Shown: in pieces, positions 19,490 through 28,464 of the stretch
Position numbering within the stretch: position 1 is the stretch's first letter
Layout: the number at the start of each line of letters is the position of its first letter
DNA from: Martinezella tropici
GTDB lineage: Bacteria > Pseudomonadota > Alphaproteobacteria > Rhizobiales > Rhizobiaceae
Direction: 5' to 3'
DNA length: 64,000 nt
NCBI RefSeq assembly: GCF_003287875.1
Contig: NZ_QMKK01000037.1
Coordinates: 1 to 64,000, forward strand
Made by a program: the position numbers and the translations under genes
The notes under the pieces: model-generated
Databases searched by the model: none
What the model was told of the DNA's origin: nothing
The model's input: only the letters and a program-made list of their open reading frames with translations

Positions 19490-20196
19490 GCGGCGCGGCG
19501 TTCTTTCTCGATCTCGGCATAAGCCGCATTCAGGGCTGCCATGCGCTCGTTGGCAATGGCATGAAACTCTTCGGGAACCCCTCGCGACACGAGGCGATCC
19601 GGATGGTTCTCATAGACGAGGCCATGGTAGCGGCGACGGATTGTCGGAAAATCGTCCTGCCGCGATACGCCGAGCACCTTATAGGGATCGCGGCCGCCAG
19701 CACTCACATGGCGGGCCATGATCTGTTCGAACCGCTGCTCGCTCATGTGGAAGATTTCGGCGACATGCTGAAGGAAGGCCATTTCCTTCTCATGGATCAA
19801 GCCGTCGGCCTTGGCGATATGGAACAGCCCGTCCAGCACGTCTTCCAGCACCGGGCAATTCTTCGTGCAGGTCTCGCAAAGCGAGGCCAGTCGCTCCGCA
19901 TAGGCCTCGTAACCGGCGACGTCCTGACGCGCCAGATTATAAAGACGTGCGACATTCTTGGCCTGGTCGGGAGGAAATTCGAATATCTCGCGAAACGCAT
20001 TGATTTCGTTTTCCGTCACCACGCCGTCAGCCTTCGCCATCTTGGCCGAAAGCGCGATGATGGCGACGGAAAAGGCCACTTTGCGTCGGGTTTCCGGATC
20101 GCCTTCGAACACGGTGCGAATAGCCTCGACCACCGCGGACAGGGCATTGCCGGCAGTGCTACCGATAGCATTCAGCAATTTTTCCCAAAACGACAT
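19486..20196 (-). CDS. TerB-DnaJ domain co-chaperone-like protein (DjlA-like)
   Basis: Has a TerB-like helical domain (about 39-165, acidic residues in KADGVVTENE and KADGLIHEKE, one Cys-rich spot CETCTKNC) and a C-terminal J domain with the HPD motif at 198-200, so it should stimulate DnaK. Unlike E. coli DjlA I see no strong N-terminal membrane anchor. I chose the ATG at 20196 (236 aa); the frame stays open upstream but that part shows no conserved features. It shares a 4-bp overlap with the downstream amidase gene, hinting at envelope maintenance. Confidence 0.82.
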   Translation of the reverse strand: MSFWEKLLNAIGSTAGNALSAVVEAIRTVFEGDPETRRKVAFSVAIIALSAKMAKADGVVTENEINAFREIFEFPPDQAKNVARLYNLARQDVAGYEAYAERLASLCETCTKNCPVLEDVLDGLFHIAKADGLIHEKEMAFLQHVAEIFHMSEQRFEQIMARHVSAGGRDPYKVLGVSRQDDFPTIRRRYHGLVYENHPDRLVSRGVPEEFHAIANERMAALNAAYAEIEKERRAA

Positions 20197-20469
20197 GGTG
20201 GTTCCAACGGCCTCTAAACAGTAGAACACCTTGATCAAATTATGGTTGCCATTGCAAGCAGTCCATTCGTCGCAAGGCGGAAAACTCTTTTCACAATTTG
20301 GTAATGATTGCGGACGTCGCACCTCATCCAATTGTGCGCGATCTGCCCTCCAGCGGCAAAACAAACCGCGAATTTCTTAAATTCTTTACTTTACACCCAT
20401 GCCTGCCTGTCGCATCCATTCCCACCGCAACCATTGAAATGAAGCAGCTTGACTGCAAGGAGGATCTCC

Positions 20470-21681
20470 ATGGCCAAACAGAAAGTCGCAATGCTCACCG
20501 CCGGCGGATTGGCACCCTGCCTTTCTTCCGCGGTTGGCGGGCTGATCCAGCGCTACAGCGACGTGGCACCTGATCTCGACATCATCGCCTATCGTTCCGG
20601 CTATCAGGGTGTGCTGCTCGGAGACAGCATCGAAGTGACCGCGACCATGCGCGAACAGGCCTATCTGTTGCACCGCTATGGCGGCTCGCCGATCGGCAAC
20701 AGCCGCGTCAAGCTCACCAACATTGCCGATTGCGTCAAGCGCGGTCTGGTCAAGGAAGGCGAAAACCCGCTGCGCGTCGCAGCCGAGCGACTGGCTTCCG
20801 ACGGCATCACCATCCTTCACACGATCGGCGGCGACGACACCAATACCACAGCGGCGGACCTTGCCGCCTATCTCGGCGCCAACGGCTATGATCTGACCGT
20901 CGTCGGCCTGCCGAAGACCGTTGATAACGATGTGGTGCCGATCCGTCAGTCTCTTGGCGCCTGGACGGCAGCCGAGGTCGGCGCGCATTTCTTCGATAAC
21001 GTCAGCAACGAACAGACTGCCGCGCCGCGCACATTGGTCATTCATGAAGTGATGGGCCGCCACTGCGGCTGGCTGACGGCCGCAACGGCGCGCGCCTATA
21101 TCCAGAAGAGCAGCGCCAACGAATACGTCGACGGCTTCATGATGAATGCCGAATTGAAGCGCATCGACGGCCTTTATCTGCCGGAAATGCTGTTCGACAT
21201 CGAAGCGGAAGGCGAACGTCTGCGCGCCATCATGGAAAAGACCGGCCAGGTGACGCTGTTCGTATCGGAAGGCGCAGGTCTCGACGCCATCGTCGCCGAA
21301 CGCGAGGCGGCCGGAGAAACCGTCAAGCGCGATGCTTTCGGCCACGTGAAGATCGATACGATCAATGTCGGCGGTTGGTTCCAGAAGCAGTTCGCAGCGA
21401 TTATCGGCGCCGAACGCTCCATGGTGCAGAAGTCGGGCTATTTCGCACGCTCCGCCCCCGCAAATGGCGAGGATCTCCGCCTGATCCAGGGCATGGTCGA
21501 TCTTGCGGTAGAAAGTGCGCTCAACAAGGTATCGGGCGTCACCGGCCATGACGAAGGACAGGGCGGCAAGCTGCGTGCCATCGAATTCCCCCGCATCAAG
21601 GGAGGCAAGGCATTCGACATCACCCAGCCATGGTTCGCCGACGTGATGGACCATATCGGGCAGAAATATACACAAGCCTGA
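20470..21681 (+). CDS. pfp: Pyrophosphate-dependent 6-phosphofructokinase
   Basis: Phosphorylates fructose 6-phosphate, probably with pyrophosphate rather than ATP, in a reversible glycolytic step. The 403-residue protein has GGDDT at 120-124; the second Asp (instead of Gly of GGDGS) is the recognised PPi-type signature. PKTVDND (148-154) also fits, and MGRHCGW (195-201) binds sugar phosphate. The ATG at 20470 has AGGAGG at an ideal distance; the in-frame TTG at 20449 lies upstream of that site. The unusual repeat array starts at its stop codon. Confidence 0.93.
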   Translation: MAKQKVAMLTAGGLAPCLSSAVGGLIQRYSDVAPDLDIIAYRSGYQGVLLGDSIEVTATMREQAYLLHRYGGSPIGNSRVKLTNIADCVKRGLVKEGENPLRVAAERLASDGITILHTIGGDDTNTTAADLAAYLGANGYDLTVVGLPKTVDNDVVPIRQSLGAWTAAEVGAHFFDNVSNEQTAAPRTLVIHEVMGRHCGWLTAATARAYIQKSSANEYVDGFMMNAELKRIDGLYLPEMLFDIEAEGERLRAIMEKTGQVTLFVSEGAGLDAIVAEREAAGETVKRDAFGHVKIDTINVGGWFQKQFAAIIGAERSMVQKSGYFARSAPANGEDLRLIQGMVDLAVESALNKVSGVTGHDEGQGGKLRAIEFPRIKGGKAFDITQPWFADVMDHIGQKYTQA

Positions 21682-21780
21682 TTGATCGACGATCAATCGG
21701 ACTGATCTGTGATCAGGCGGCCCGATTCGCAATCAGGCGGCCTGATCTGCGATGAAGCGGATTGACGGATCGCAAATCCG
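21681..21780. repeat. Five-copy 20-bp array of small palindromes
   Basis: Five degenerate 20-bp units follow one another without gaps (21681, 21701, 21721, 21741, 21761). Consensus is close to cctgatctgcgatcaggcgg. Most units contain a GATY-NNN-RATC inverted repeat: ATTGATC-GAC-GATCAAT, CTGATC-TGT-GATCAG, GATT-CGC-AATC. The last two units are more eroded. The array fills the gap between pfp and the LysE gene. Twenty base pairs is about two helical turns, so bound proteins would lie on one face of DNA. No T-run follows, so it is not an ordinary terminator. Confidence 0.85.
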
Positions 21781-21821
21781 GTGTCTTTGCTGGCGGCGGA
21801 AGAGGAATAGAGGAGGATTCT

Positions 21822-22457
21822 ATGTCCATCGAAACCTGGCTCGCTTTCGCCGCCGCGTCCTGCATCATGCTGGCCATCCCGGGTCCGACCATTCTCCTTG
21901 TCATATCCTATGCGCTGGGCCACGGGCGTAAGACGGCCCTGGCCACCGTGACCGGTGTCACTTTGGGCGATTTTACGGCAATGACCGCTTCCCTGGCTGG
22001 CCTCGGAGCCCTTCTCGCCACTTCGGCGGCACTGTTCACGATTCTCAAGCTGATCGGCGCCGCCTATCTCGTTTTCCTCGGAATCAAGCTGTGGAGAGCG
22101 CCGATCGTTACGGGTCCGCTGGGCGACAATGACAATCTACCCGAGGAAAAACCGTTAAAAATCATGCTGCACGCATATGTTGTAACGGCACTCAATCCGA
22201 AGAGCATTGTGTTCTTCATCGCCTTCGTGCCGCAATTTCTCGACCTGTCGAAGCCATTTCTTGCGCAAACGCTTATTTTGGAGGCGACCTTCCTGACGTT
22301 GGCGGCCCTGAATTCGCTCATTTACGTGTTCGTCGCCGACATGGCACGCGGCTTTATCCGCAAGGCAAGCGTGCAACGCGCGGTCAACAGAACGGGTGGT
22401 ACCCTGTTGATTGCCGCCGGTGCCGTGACCGCCGGATACCGCCGGATGGCCGCCTGA
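21822..22457 (+). CDS. LysE/RhtB family amino-acid exporter
   Basis: Inner-membrane exporter of amino acids or derivatives; substrate not predictable. The 211-residue protein has about six hydrophobic segments and the family signature PGPTILLVISYALGHGRKTA near the N-terminus, plus LNPKSIVFFIAFVPQF in the fourth segment. Start ATG at 21822 follows GAGGAGG by 5 bases. The palindrome array directly upstream is the obvious candidate for regulation. Confidence 0.9.
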   Translation: MSIETWLAFAAASCIMLAIPGPTILLVISYALGHGRKTALATVTGVTLGDFTAMTASLAGLGALLATSAALFTILKLIGAAYLVFLGIKLWRAPIVTGPLGDNDNLPEEKPLKIMLHAYVVTALNPKSIVFFIAFVPQFLDLSKPFLAQTLILEATFLTLAALNSLIYVFVADMARGFIRKASVQRAVNRTGGTLLIAAGAVTAGYRRMAA

Positions 22458-22517
22458 GGCTGTGCAGGGTTGCGGGTCGATCACGGATAGGTTAATGGGG
22501 ATTCATAATTTTATCGA

Positions 22518-22553
22518 TCCTGTGACCGAATTTGGCGGTCCTGTGGCCGAATT
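22518..22553 (+). repeat. Two direct copies of TCCTGTGRCCGAATT
   Basis: tcctgtgaccgaatt (22518) and tcctgtggccgaatt (22539) are 21 bp apart, about two helical turns, 38 bp before the transglycosylase start. Could be a regulator site or a small duplication. Confidence 0.5.
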
Positions 22554-22590
22554 ACATCGAAATTAGGTTTGGCTTTTCGAAAGTGACAGA

Positions 22591-23754
22591 ATGGTAGCGA
22601 TCGGATTTCCCAGCCTGAAGCGCAGCGTTGCCTTTTCGGCAATGATGTGCGGCGCTCTTGCCGGGTGCGCAAGCACTCAGCAGCAGACGTCTCAGGCAGA
22701 ACTCCCGTCGGCACACACCAACGTGCCGCATCCGAATACGACCCTGACCGCAACCGGCGCTGCCTCGTCTACGGGCGGCCCGGCAATGGCCGCAGTAGCG
22801 CCGACATTCATCGGCCCGCGGCAGCCGCAGCAACAGGTGGCCCTGGCAAAATCCGGCCGCGTTGCCCCAGGCTCGGTCAACGCCGCCCCCGGCGCCGTGA
22901 ACCAGCAGCAGATCGATGCGGCGCAAGCGCGTTTCGGTACCCCGGCGGCAAATGCGCCTAACCAGGGAACGATCGCAATTGCCGCGGCAACCGGTGCACC
23001 CGCCGCCAATACCACGACAGCCGCGGCCTATGCCGCATCCGACGTGCCGCTCGTGCCTTCCGTGGTCGCAATCCCCATGCCCAATCCGGCACGCCCCGGC
23101 GATGCCGCCCTGACGCCGGTCTCGGCCTCCGTCGCGCAAGGTGAACCGACCATTCCCATGACGTCGGATATTGCCGCCATTCAGGTTGCCGTGCCGACGC
23201 CGCGTCCGGGATCCGAAGCGCAGGCCGAAGTCGCTTTCGCGACGCCAGCACAGATCGGCCAGCCGCGCTATGTGGACAACCGCATGCATTATGACTTCAA
23301 TTTCGACAGCAGCGGCCCGACCGTCGTTCCCGCAGTGGTGACGACGACGACCTCCAACTATGATTCAGACGTGCCGGCCGAGGAAAAGAGCTACGTCTCA
23401 AAGCTCATCCAGAAATATGCCAAGCTCTATGAAATCCCGGAATCGCTGATCCATCGCGTTGTTCACCGCGAGAGCCGCTATAATCCGAAGGCCTATAACC
23501 GGGCCGGATATTTCGGTCTGATGCAGATCAAGTACAATACGGCCAAGTCCATGGGTTACCAAGGCCCGGCGTCCGGCCTGCTCGATGCGGAAACCAACAT
23601 CAAATACGCCGCAAAATATCTGCGCGGCGCCTGGATGACGGCAGACAGCAAGGCCGCAAACAAGGAAAGCAATGCCGTCCAGCTTTATGCACGTGGCTAC
23701 TATTACGATGCCAAGCGCAAGGGCCTGACAGATGTCGCCAACGGCAATTACTGA
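22591..23754 (+). CDS. Lytic transglycosylase lipoprotein with SLT domain
   Basis: Periplasmic, lipid-anchored peptidoglycan cleaving enzyme. A lipoprotein signal ends in ALAGC (Cys26). A long Ala/Pro/Thr-rich linker of low complexity (about 30-255) would let the enzyme reach the wall. The C-terminal SLT domain begins near residue 268 with catalytic Glu294 in HRESRYNP, then FGLMQIKYNTA and the family end YARGYYYDAKRKG. The start ATG at 22591 has no strong ribosome site. It differs in design from the minimal SLT at 17905 and may act in a different complex. Confidence 0.9.
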   Translation: MVAIGFPSLKRSVAFSAMMCGALAGCASTQQQTSQAELPSAHTNVPHPNTTLTATGAASSTGGPAMAAVAPTFIGPRQPQQQVALAKSGRVAPGSVNAAPGAVNQQQIDAAQARFGTPAANAPNQGTIAIAAATGAPAANTTTAAAYAASDVPLVPSVVAIPMPNPARPGDAALTPVSASVAQGEPTIPMTSDIAAIQVAVPTPRPGSEAQAEVAFATPAQIGQPRYVDNRMHYDFNFDSSGPTVVPAVVTTTTSNYDSDVPAEEKSYVSKLIQKYAKLYEIPESLIHRVVHRESRYNPKAYNRAGYFGLMQIKYNTAKSMGYQGPASGLLDAETNIKYAAKYLRGAWMTADSKAANKESNAVQLYARGYYYDAKRKGLTDVANGNY

Positions 23755-23880
23755 TTTCATCAAGGCATTTTGAAAGCCGGCTTGGAACGGTTCAGCGTCT
23801 CATCGAAGCGCCGAACCGTCCGATCTCTTCGTTTTTGCGCAATTCCCGGCAAAACCGCTGCCAACGCTCCTGGACCCGCC

Positions 23881-25269
23881 CTAGTTCGAGGCCGGCTTTA
23901 TCACATCCATGATCCGTTTCAGCAGGATCTGCGGCCGGTAGTCCGCCCAGGCCGGCGTCAATCCCATCCGCACGACAACGAGATTGGCGGACGGAACGAT
24001 GGCTACCGTCTGGCCGTCGTGGCCACTCATCCAGAAAGTATCTGCGGGCAGACCGTATTGCGCATTCGAGCCGCCCGGACCTGCAAGCCAGGCCTGAACC
24101 TGAGAATAGACGCCTTCCGACGCCTTTGTCGGCGTGCGCATGGCGCCGACGAAACCCTCAGGAAGCAACCGATGCCCGTTCCAGACGCCGTCCTGAAGCA
24201 GGAACTGACCGAAACGCGCCCAGTCGCGAGCATTGGCGTAAAGATAGGAACTGCCAACAAAGGTCCCGCGCTCATCGGCCTCCAAAACGGCGCTGTACAT
24301 GCCGAGCGGTCCGAAAAGCGCTTCTCGCGGATAGGAGATGGCGGCACTCAGATTGGGCAACCGATTCATCCAAAGGCGCGAAAGCAGGGTTGACGTGCCG
24401 CTCGAATAGCTGAAGCGCTCGCCTGGCGCTGCGACCTGACGCGCACCGGCCGGAACGCTGGTCGTATCCGGATCGAGATAGAGCATGCGTGTCACATCGG
24501 ACACGCTGCCATAGGACTCGTTGAAGACAAGACCGCTTTCCATGGCAAGGAGATCGCTGAGCTTGATGTTCCTGCGCTCGTCCGCGCTCCATTGCGGCAA
24601 CAGGTTTTGATCGTCGAAAGACATACGCCCCGCCAGCATCAGGCGACCGATGATGGCGGCATTGACGGTTTTCGTCATGGACCAGCCGATGAGAGGTGTC
24701 GCCTTGCTGAAGCCGTCGCCATAGGTCTCGGCGACGATATGCCCGTCCTTGACGACCACGATTGCCCGCATGGCCGGGCCGGCGAGATCCGGGTTCGTGA
24801 CGATATTGGCAAGCTTCGCCCCCTGCTCGCCCTGATCGACGTTGACCGCATCCCCATCCGGCCATAACGCATCACTCTTCGGAGCCTTGATCTTGTTCAG
24901 GAAGACGGCCCTGCGCGCTCCCTGCAAATCGCCGTCGGGAACCGTCGTACAGCCGAGCGCACCGCGATAAAGCGCATAATTGGGCGCAAACAAACCAAGA
25001 AAACGGGCGGTCACGACGCCTTCGTCGCGATCGACGGAAACGCGGATGAGTTTCAGCGCAGGATTGCCGGGGGCCTGCACGTCTTCTTCCAGCACCTTGT
25101 CCGGATCGCGTTTTGCCACGAACGTGTTCGAGCAGACCATCTTTGCGGCATAGCCATCGCCAACCTTGAGCAATTCCGGCGGATAAAGGGAAAGCCAGAC
25201 GGCTCCGCCGGCGACAATGATCAGCAGCAAAACAATAAGAGCCCCGATCACTCTCGATATCAAACGCAT
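23881..25269 (-). CDS. Serine hydrolase, class C beta-lactamase family
   Basis: Probable periplasmic or membrane-anchored penicillin-recognising hydrolase (esterase or peptidase); not evidently a resistance enzyme. One N-terminal membrane segment (about 8-28) may be an anchor. The catalytic SMTK lies at 197-200, YSS near 283 stands for the YxN motif, and HDGQ near the C-terminus replaces KTG. ATG at 25269 (462 aa) has GAGGG before it; an in-frame GTG at 25302 is less likely. It is divergent from btaA. Confidence 0.82.
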   Translation of the reverse strand: MRLISRVIGALIVLLLIIVAGGAVWLSLYPPELLKVGDGYAAKMVCSNTFVAKRDPDKVLEEDVQAPGNPALKLIRVSVDRDEGVVTARFLGLFAPNYALYRGALGCTTVPDGDLQGARRAVFLNKIKAPKSDALWPDGDAVNVDQGEQGAKLANIVTNPDLAGPAMRAIVVVKDGHIVAETYGDGFSKATPLIGWSMTKTVNAAIIGRLMLAGRMSFDDQNLLPQWSADERRNIKLSDLLAMESGLVFNESYGSVSDVTRMLYLDPDTTSVPAGARQVAAPGERFSYSSGTSTLLSRLWMNRLPNLSAAISYPREALFGPLGMYSAVLEADERGTFVGSSYLYANARDWARFGQFLLQDGVWNGHRLLPEGFVGAMRTPTKASEGVYSQVQAWLAGPGGSNAQYGLPADTFWMSGHDGQTVAIVPSANLVVVRMGLTPAWADYRPQILLKRIMDVIKPASN

Positions 25270-25342
25270 GTCACACGCCCTCCAAAAGGTACGCGGAGAC
25301 AATCAGGAAACGCAGCAATATGAAAGGCCTATGATGATTGCG

Positions 25343-25370
25343 GCACCTTAAATATGTGCAAGGGTGCTTT
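25343..25370 (+). terminator. Terminator-like hairpin upstream of btaA
   Basis: gcacctt (25343-25349) pairs with aagggtgc (25360-25367), followed by four T on the plus strand. No plus-strand gene ends just before it, so it could be a leader or insulating element. Weak. Confidence 0.25.
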
Positions 25371-25393
25371 TCCGCCTGATCTGCCAACAGCCC

Positions 25394-25411
25394 GCGTCAT
25401 CAGACTGTAGC
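25394..25411 (+). promoter_or_regulatory. Candidate Pho box before btaAB
   Basis: GCGTCAT-CAGA-CTGTAGC resembles two PhoB half-sites (CTGTCAT) with 11-bp period: 5 of 7 and 4 of 7 matches. Betaine lipid synthesis genes are phosphate-starvation genes in Sinorhizobium meliloti, so the place is right, but the match is only fair. Confidence 0.35.
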
Positions 25412-25460
25412 ATTGCCGGGTTACACGCCCTGAACCTTACAAATTGGTGACAAGACTCAG

Positions 25461-26708
25461 ATGACGGAATTCGCCCCGGATGCCGGTCTCCAAAAGAACC
25501 GGAAACTCAAGGACGCTCTCCTGCAGCATAAGGCGCTGTCCAAGGCTGGCCTCTCCGAGCGCCTCTTCGGAATGCTGTTCTCGGGCCTTGTCTATCCGCA
25601 AATCTGGGAGGATCCGGATGTCGACATGGAAGCGATGGAGCTTCAGCCGCATCACCGCATCGTCACCATCGGTTCCGGCGGCTGCAACATGCTCGCCTAT
25701 CTCTCGCAGAACCCTGCCTCGATCGATGTCGTTGACCTGAACCGTCATCACATCGCACTCAACAAGCTGAAGCTCGCAGCCTTCCGCTTATTACCCGGCC
25801 ATGCAGACCTGGTGCGCTTCTTCGGCACCCCGGGCGTTACCGCCAACAGCCAGGCCTACGACCAGTTCATCGCATCGCGCCTCGACGCGGCGACCTCCAG
25901 CTATTGGGACGGTCGCGACCTCTATGGCCGCCGCCGGATCACAGTCTTCAATCGCAATATCTACAAGACCGGCCTTCTCGGCCGCTTCATCGGCGCGGCC
26001 CATGTGCTGGCGCGCCTGAATGGCGTTCGTCTCGACAAGATGACGCAAGCCCGCACCATGCGCGAACAGCGCCAGTTCTTCGACGAAGAAATCGCTCCGA
26101 TCTTTGATAAGCGGGCCGTTCGCTGGCTGCTCGGCCGGAAGAGCTCGCTCTTCGGTCTCGGCATTCCGCCGCAGCAATATGACGAACTTGCAAGCCTTGC
26201 GGGCGACGATTCCATTTCTGCCGTGCTGAAGCACCGTCTTGAAAAGCTCGCCTGTCATTTCCCGATGCGCGACAACTATTTTGCCTGGCAGGCGTTTGCG
26301 CGCCGCTACGCCGCCCAGCATCAGGGTCCACTGCCGACCTATCTCAAGCCGGAGCACTATGCCGCAATCCGCGCCAATGCCGATCGCGTCGACGTGCATC
26401 ACGCCAATTTCACCGAGCTTCTGGCCTCGAAGCCGGCCGCCTCGCGCGATCGCTATGTCCTGCTTGATGCGCAGGACTGGATGACGGACGAGCAGCTCAA
26501 CAGCCTCTGGGCCGAGATTACCCGTACGGCGCGCGAAGGCGCCCGCGTCATCTTCCGCACGGCCGCCGAAAAGAGCATCATCGAAGGTCGTCTTTCTCCG
26601 GCGATCCGCGACCAATGGGTCTATTTCGAGGAGCGTTCGCAGGAGCTCAATGCACGCGATCGCTCGGCGATCTACGGCGGCTTCCACATTTATGGAAAAA
26701 AAGCGTGA
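25461..26708 (+). CDS. btaA: BtaA: SAM:diacylglycerol 3-amino-3-carboxypropyltransferase
   Basis: First enzyme of the betaine lipid DGTS: moves the 3-amino-3-carboxypropyl group of S-adenosylmethionine onto diacylglycerol, giving diacylglycerylhomoserine. The 415-residue protein matches the DUF3419/BtaA family: YPQIWEDPDVDMEAMEL near residue 50, the SAM-site stretch IGSGGCNMLAYLSQ and VDLNRHHIALNKLKL, and the C-terminal FRTAAEKSIIEGRL. Its stop overlaps the btaB GTG by 4 bp. DGTS replaces phospholipids when phosphate is scarce. Confidence 0.93.
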   Translation: MTEFAPDAGLQKNRKLKDALLQHKALSKAGLSERLFGMLFSGLVYPQIWEDPDVDMEAMELQPHHRIVTIGSGGCNMLAYLSQNPASIDVVDLNRHHIALNKLKLAAFRLLPGHADLVRFFGTPGVTANSQAYDQFIASRLDAATSSYWDGRDLYGRRRITVFNRNIYKTGLLGRFIGAAHVLARLNGVRLDKMTQARTMREQRQFFDEEIAPIFDKRAVRWLLGRKSSLFGLGIPPQQYDELASLAGDDSISAVLKHRLEKLACHFPMRDNYFAWQAFARRYAAQHQGPLPTYLKPEHYAAIRANADRVDVHHANFTELLASKPAASRDRYVLLDAQDWMTDEQLNSLWAEITRTAREGARVIFRTAAEKSIIEGRLSPAIRDQWVYFEERSQELNARDRSAIYGGFHIYGKKA

Positions 26709-27379
26709 GCCAGGCGGATACGGGCATAGAAACCAGCGATAACAACCATGCCAAGCTGATGGACGGCATGTACCGCTATCAGCGCCACATCTATGATCTG
26801 ACCCGCAAATACTACCTGTTCGGGCGTGACCGCACGATCGAGCACCTGAATGTGCCTGCCGGCGGCTCCTTCCTGGAAGTGGGCTGCGGCACCGGCCGCA
26901 ACATGTTGCTCGCCTATCGCCGCTTCCCCTCCGCTCGCTTCTATGGCCTCGACATCTCCCAGGAAATGCTGATTTCGGCGCGCAATAATTTCCGTGGTCT
27001 GCAGCAGATGCCGGATTTCCGCGTTGCCGACGCTACTGCCTTTTCGCCCGCCGATTTCGGTGTCGGCGGGTTCGACCGCGTGATGATTTCCTACGCGCTG
27101 TCGATGATCCCGGACTGGAAAAGCGCAATCGATGCTTCGCTCGATGCCGTTGCTCCGGGCGGCGAACTGCATATCGTCGATTTCGGCCAGCAGGAAGGTC
27201 TGCCGCGCTGGTTCAGGGCACTTCTGAAGGGTTGGTTGAAGAGGTTCCACGTCGATCCGCGCGCCGACCTTCTGACCGTGCTTCAAGACAAGGCCCAGGT
27301 ACACGGCATGTCCGTGAAGACCGAAAGGATCGGTCGCGGCTATGCCTGGCGCGCTGTTGCTAGCAGGCCCGGCATCTGA
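26705..27379 (+). CDS. btaB: BtaB: diacylglycerylhomoserine N-methyltransferase
   Basis: Methylates the homoserine head group three times with SAM to give the betaine lipid DGTS. The class I methyltransferase fold shows FLEVGCGTGRNMLLAYR (SAM motif I), GLDISQEMLISAR (motif II) and a later MISYALSMIPDW. The start is the GTG at 26705, which forms a GTGA overlap with btaA, giving 224 aa and a typical N-terminus (HAKLMDGMYRYQRHIYDL). Neighbour and motif make this assignment firm. Confidence 0.92.
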   Translation: MSQADTGIETSDNNHAKLMDGMYRYQRHIYDLTRKYYLFGRDRTIEHLNVPAGGSFLEVGCGTGRNMLLAYRRFPSARFYGLDISQEMLISARNNFRGLQQMPDFRVADATAFSPADFGVGGFDRVMISYALSMIPDWKSAIDASLDAVAPGGELHIVDFGQQEGLPRWFRALLKGWLKRFHVDPRADLLTVLQDKAQVHGMSVKTERIGRGYAWRAVASRPGI

Positions 27380-27592
27380 GCGGCGGCGGATTCCAGCGCA
27401 AAATCCGTCAAAGAATACGCCAAGCATAAGAATTTGCTTGAAGATAACGCATTTTTTACGTTGATATGGTGAATAAAGTGGCAAGACCAGCCGACAACGG
27501 CATGGTCTGCCGCTCTTTCGGATTCTCGGGGACCATATTACGGAAGCCAAGCCTTGGGGCAGCAAGATCACTCGCGCCATAACGGGTTACGC

Positions 27593-28384
27593 ATGCGCCG
27601 GCTTCTGGCATGTCTACTGCCGCTCGCCCTCTTCTTGAATGGCTGCACGACGGGCTATGACGCCCTTTCGACGGCTGCCCTTCCCAAGACCAGGTTCAGC
27701 GATACGAAACCGCAGGATTTCGGCCGCGACCATCCGCAGCGTCATCCCATCCACGGCATCGACGTTTCCAAATGGCAGGGCGATATCGATTGGAAGGCGG
27801 TGAAGGGGTCGGGGGTCGCCTTCGTCTTCATCAAGGCGACGGAGGGTAAGGACCGGATCGATCCGCGCTTTACGGAATATTGGCAGGAAGCCAATGCTGC
27901 CGGACTTCTGCACGCGCCCTATCATTTCTTCTATTTCTGCTCCACCGCCGACGAACAGGCCGATTGGTTCATCCGCAATGTACCGAAGGATACAATGGCG
28001 CTTCCACCCGTCGTCGACGTTGAATGGAACCCGGGCTCCCCGACCTGCAAGACCAGGCCGGCTCCTGAAACGGTACGCAGCGAGATCAAGCGCTTTATGG
28101 ATCGCCTGCAGGCCTATTACGGCAAGCGCCCGATCATCTATACATCAGTGGATTTCCATCGCGAAAATCTCGTCGGTTACTTCAAGGACTATCACTTCTG
28201 GGTCCGCTCGGTCGCCAAGCACCCGAAAGAGACCTACGCGGATCGCAGCTGGGCCTTCTGGCAATATACCTCGACAGGCGTCATACCCGGCATCAAAGGT
28301 CCGACGGATATCAATGTTTTCGGCGGTTCAGAGCAAAACTGGCAAAACTGGGTGGCGGCAGTAGAGAAGCAGGGAAATTCTTAA
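27593..28384 (+). CDS. GH25 family muramidase lipoprotein
   Basis: Predicted lysozyme (1,4-beta-N-acetylmuramidase) held in the envelope. From the ATG at 27593 (263 aa) a lipoprotein signal ends in LFLNGC (Cys18). The GH25 domain starts at HGIDVSKWQGDIDW and has VFIKATEG, YHFFYF, the catalytic-type DVEWNP pair (Asp and Glu) and the end SWAFWQYTSTGVIPGI. An in-frame TTG at 27554 would hide the signal peptide. The gene may act with the adjacent MltB-type enzyme. Confidence 0.9.
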   Translation: MRRLLACLLPLALFLNGCTTGYDALSTAALPKTRFSDTKPQDFGRDHPQRHPIHGIDVSKWQGDIDWKAVKGSGVAFVFIKATEGKDRIDPRFTEYWQEANAAGLLHAPYHFFYFCSTADEQADWFIRNVPKDTMALPPVVDVEWNPGSPTCKTRPAPETVRSEIKRFMDRLQAYYGKRPIIYTSVDFHRENLVGYFKDYHFWVRSVAKHPKETYADRSWAFWQYTSTGVIPGIKGPTDINVFGGSEQNWQNWVAAVEKQGNS

Positions 28385-28464
28385 GACTGAGCCCATTTCA
28401 CTCTTGCTTATGTCACAATCTTCTGTGAAAGCGACCCTATTCTATCACCTGGGAAGGATCGCTC

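Noticed and set aside
20386..21732. 448-codon frame opposite pfp
   Set aside because: Mirror image of the phosphofructokinase gene; pfp has all catalytic motifs and a strong ribosome site.
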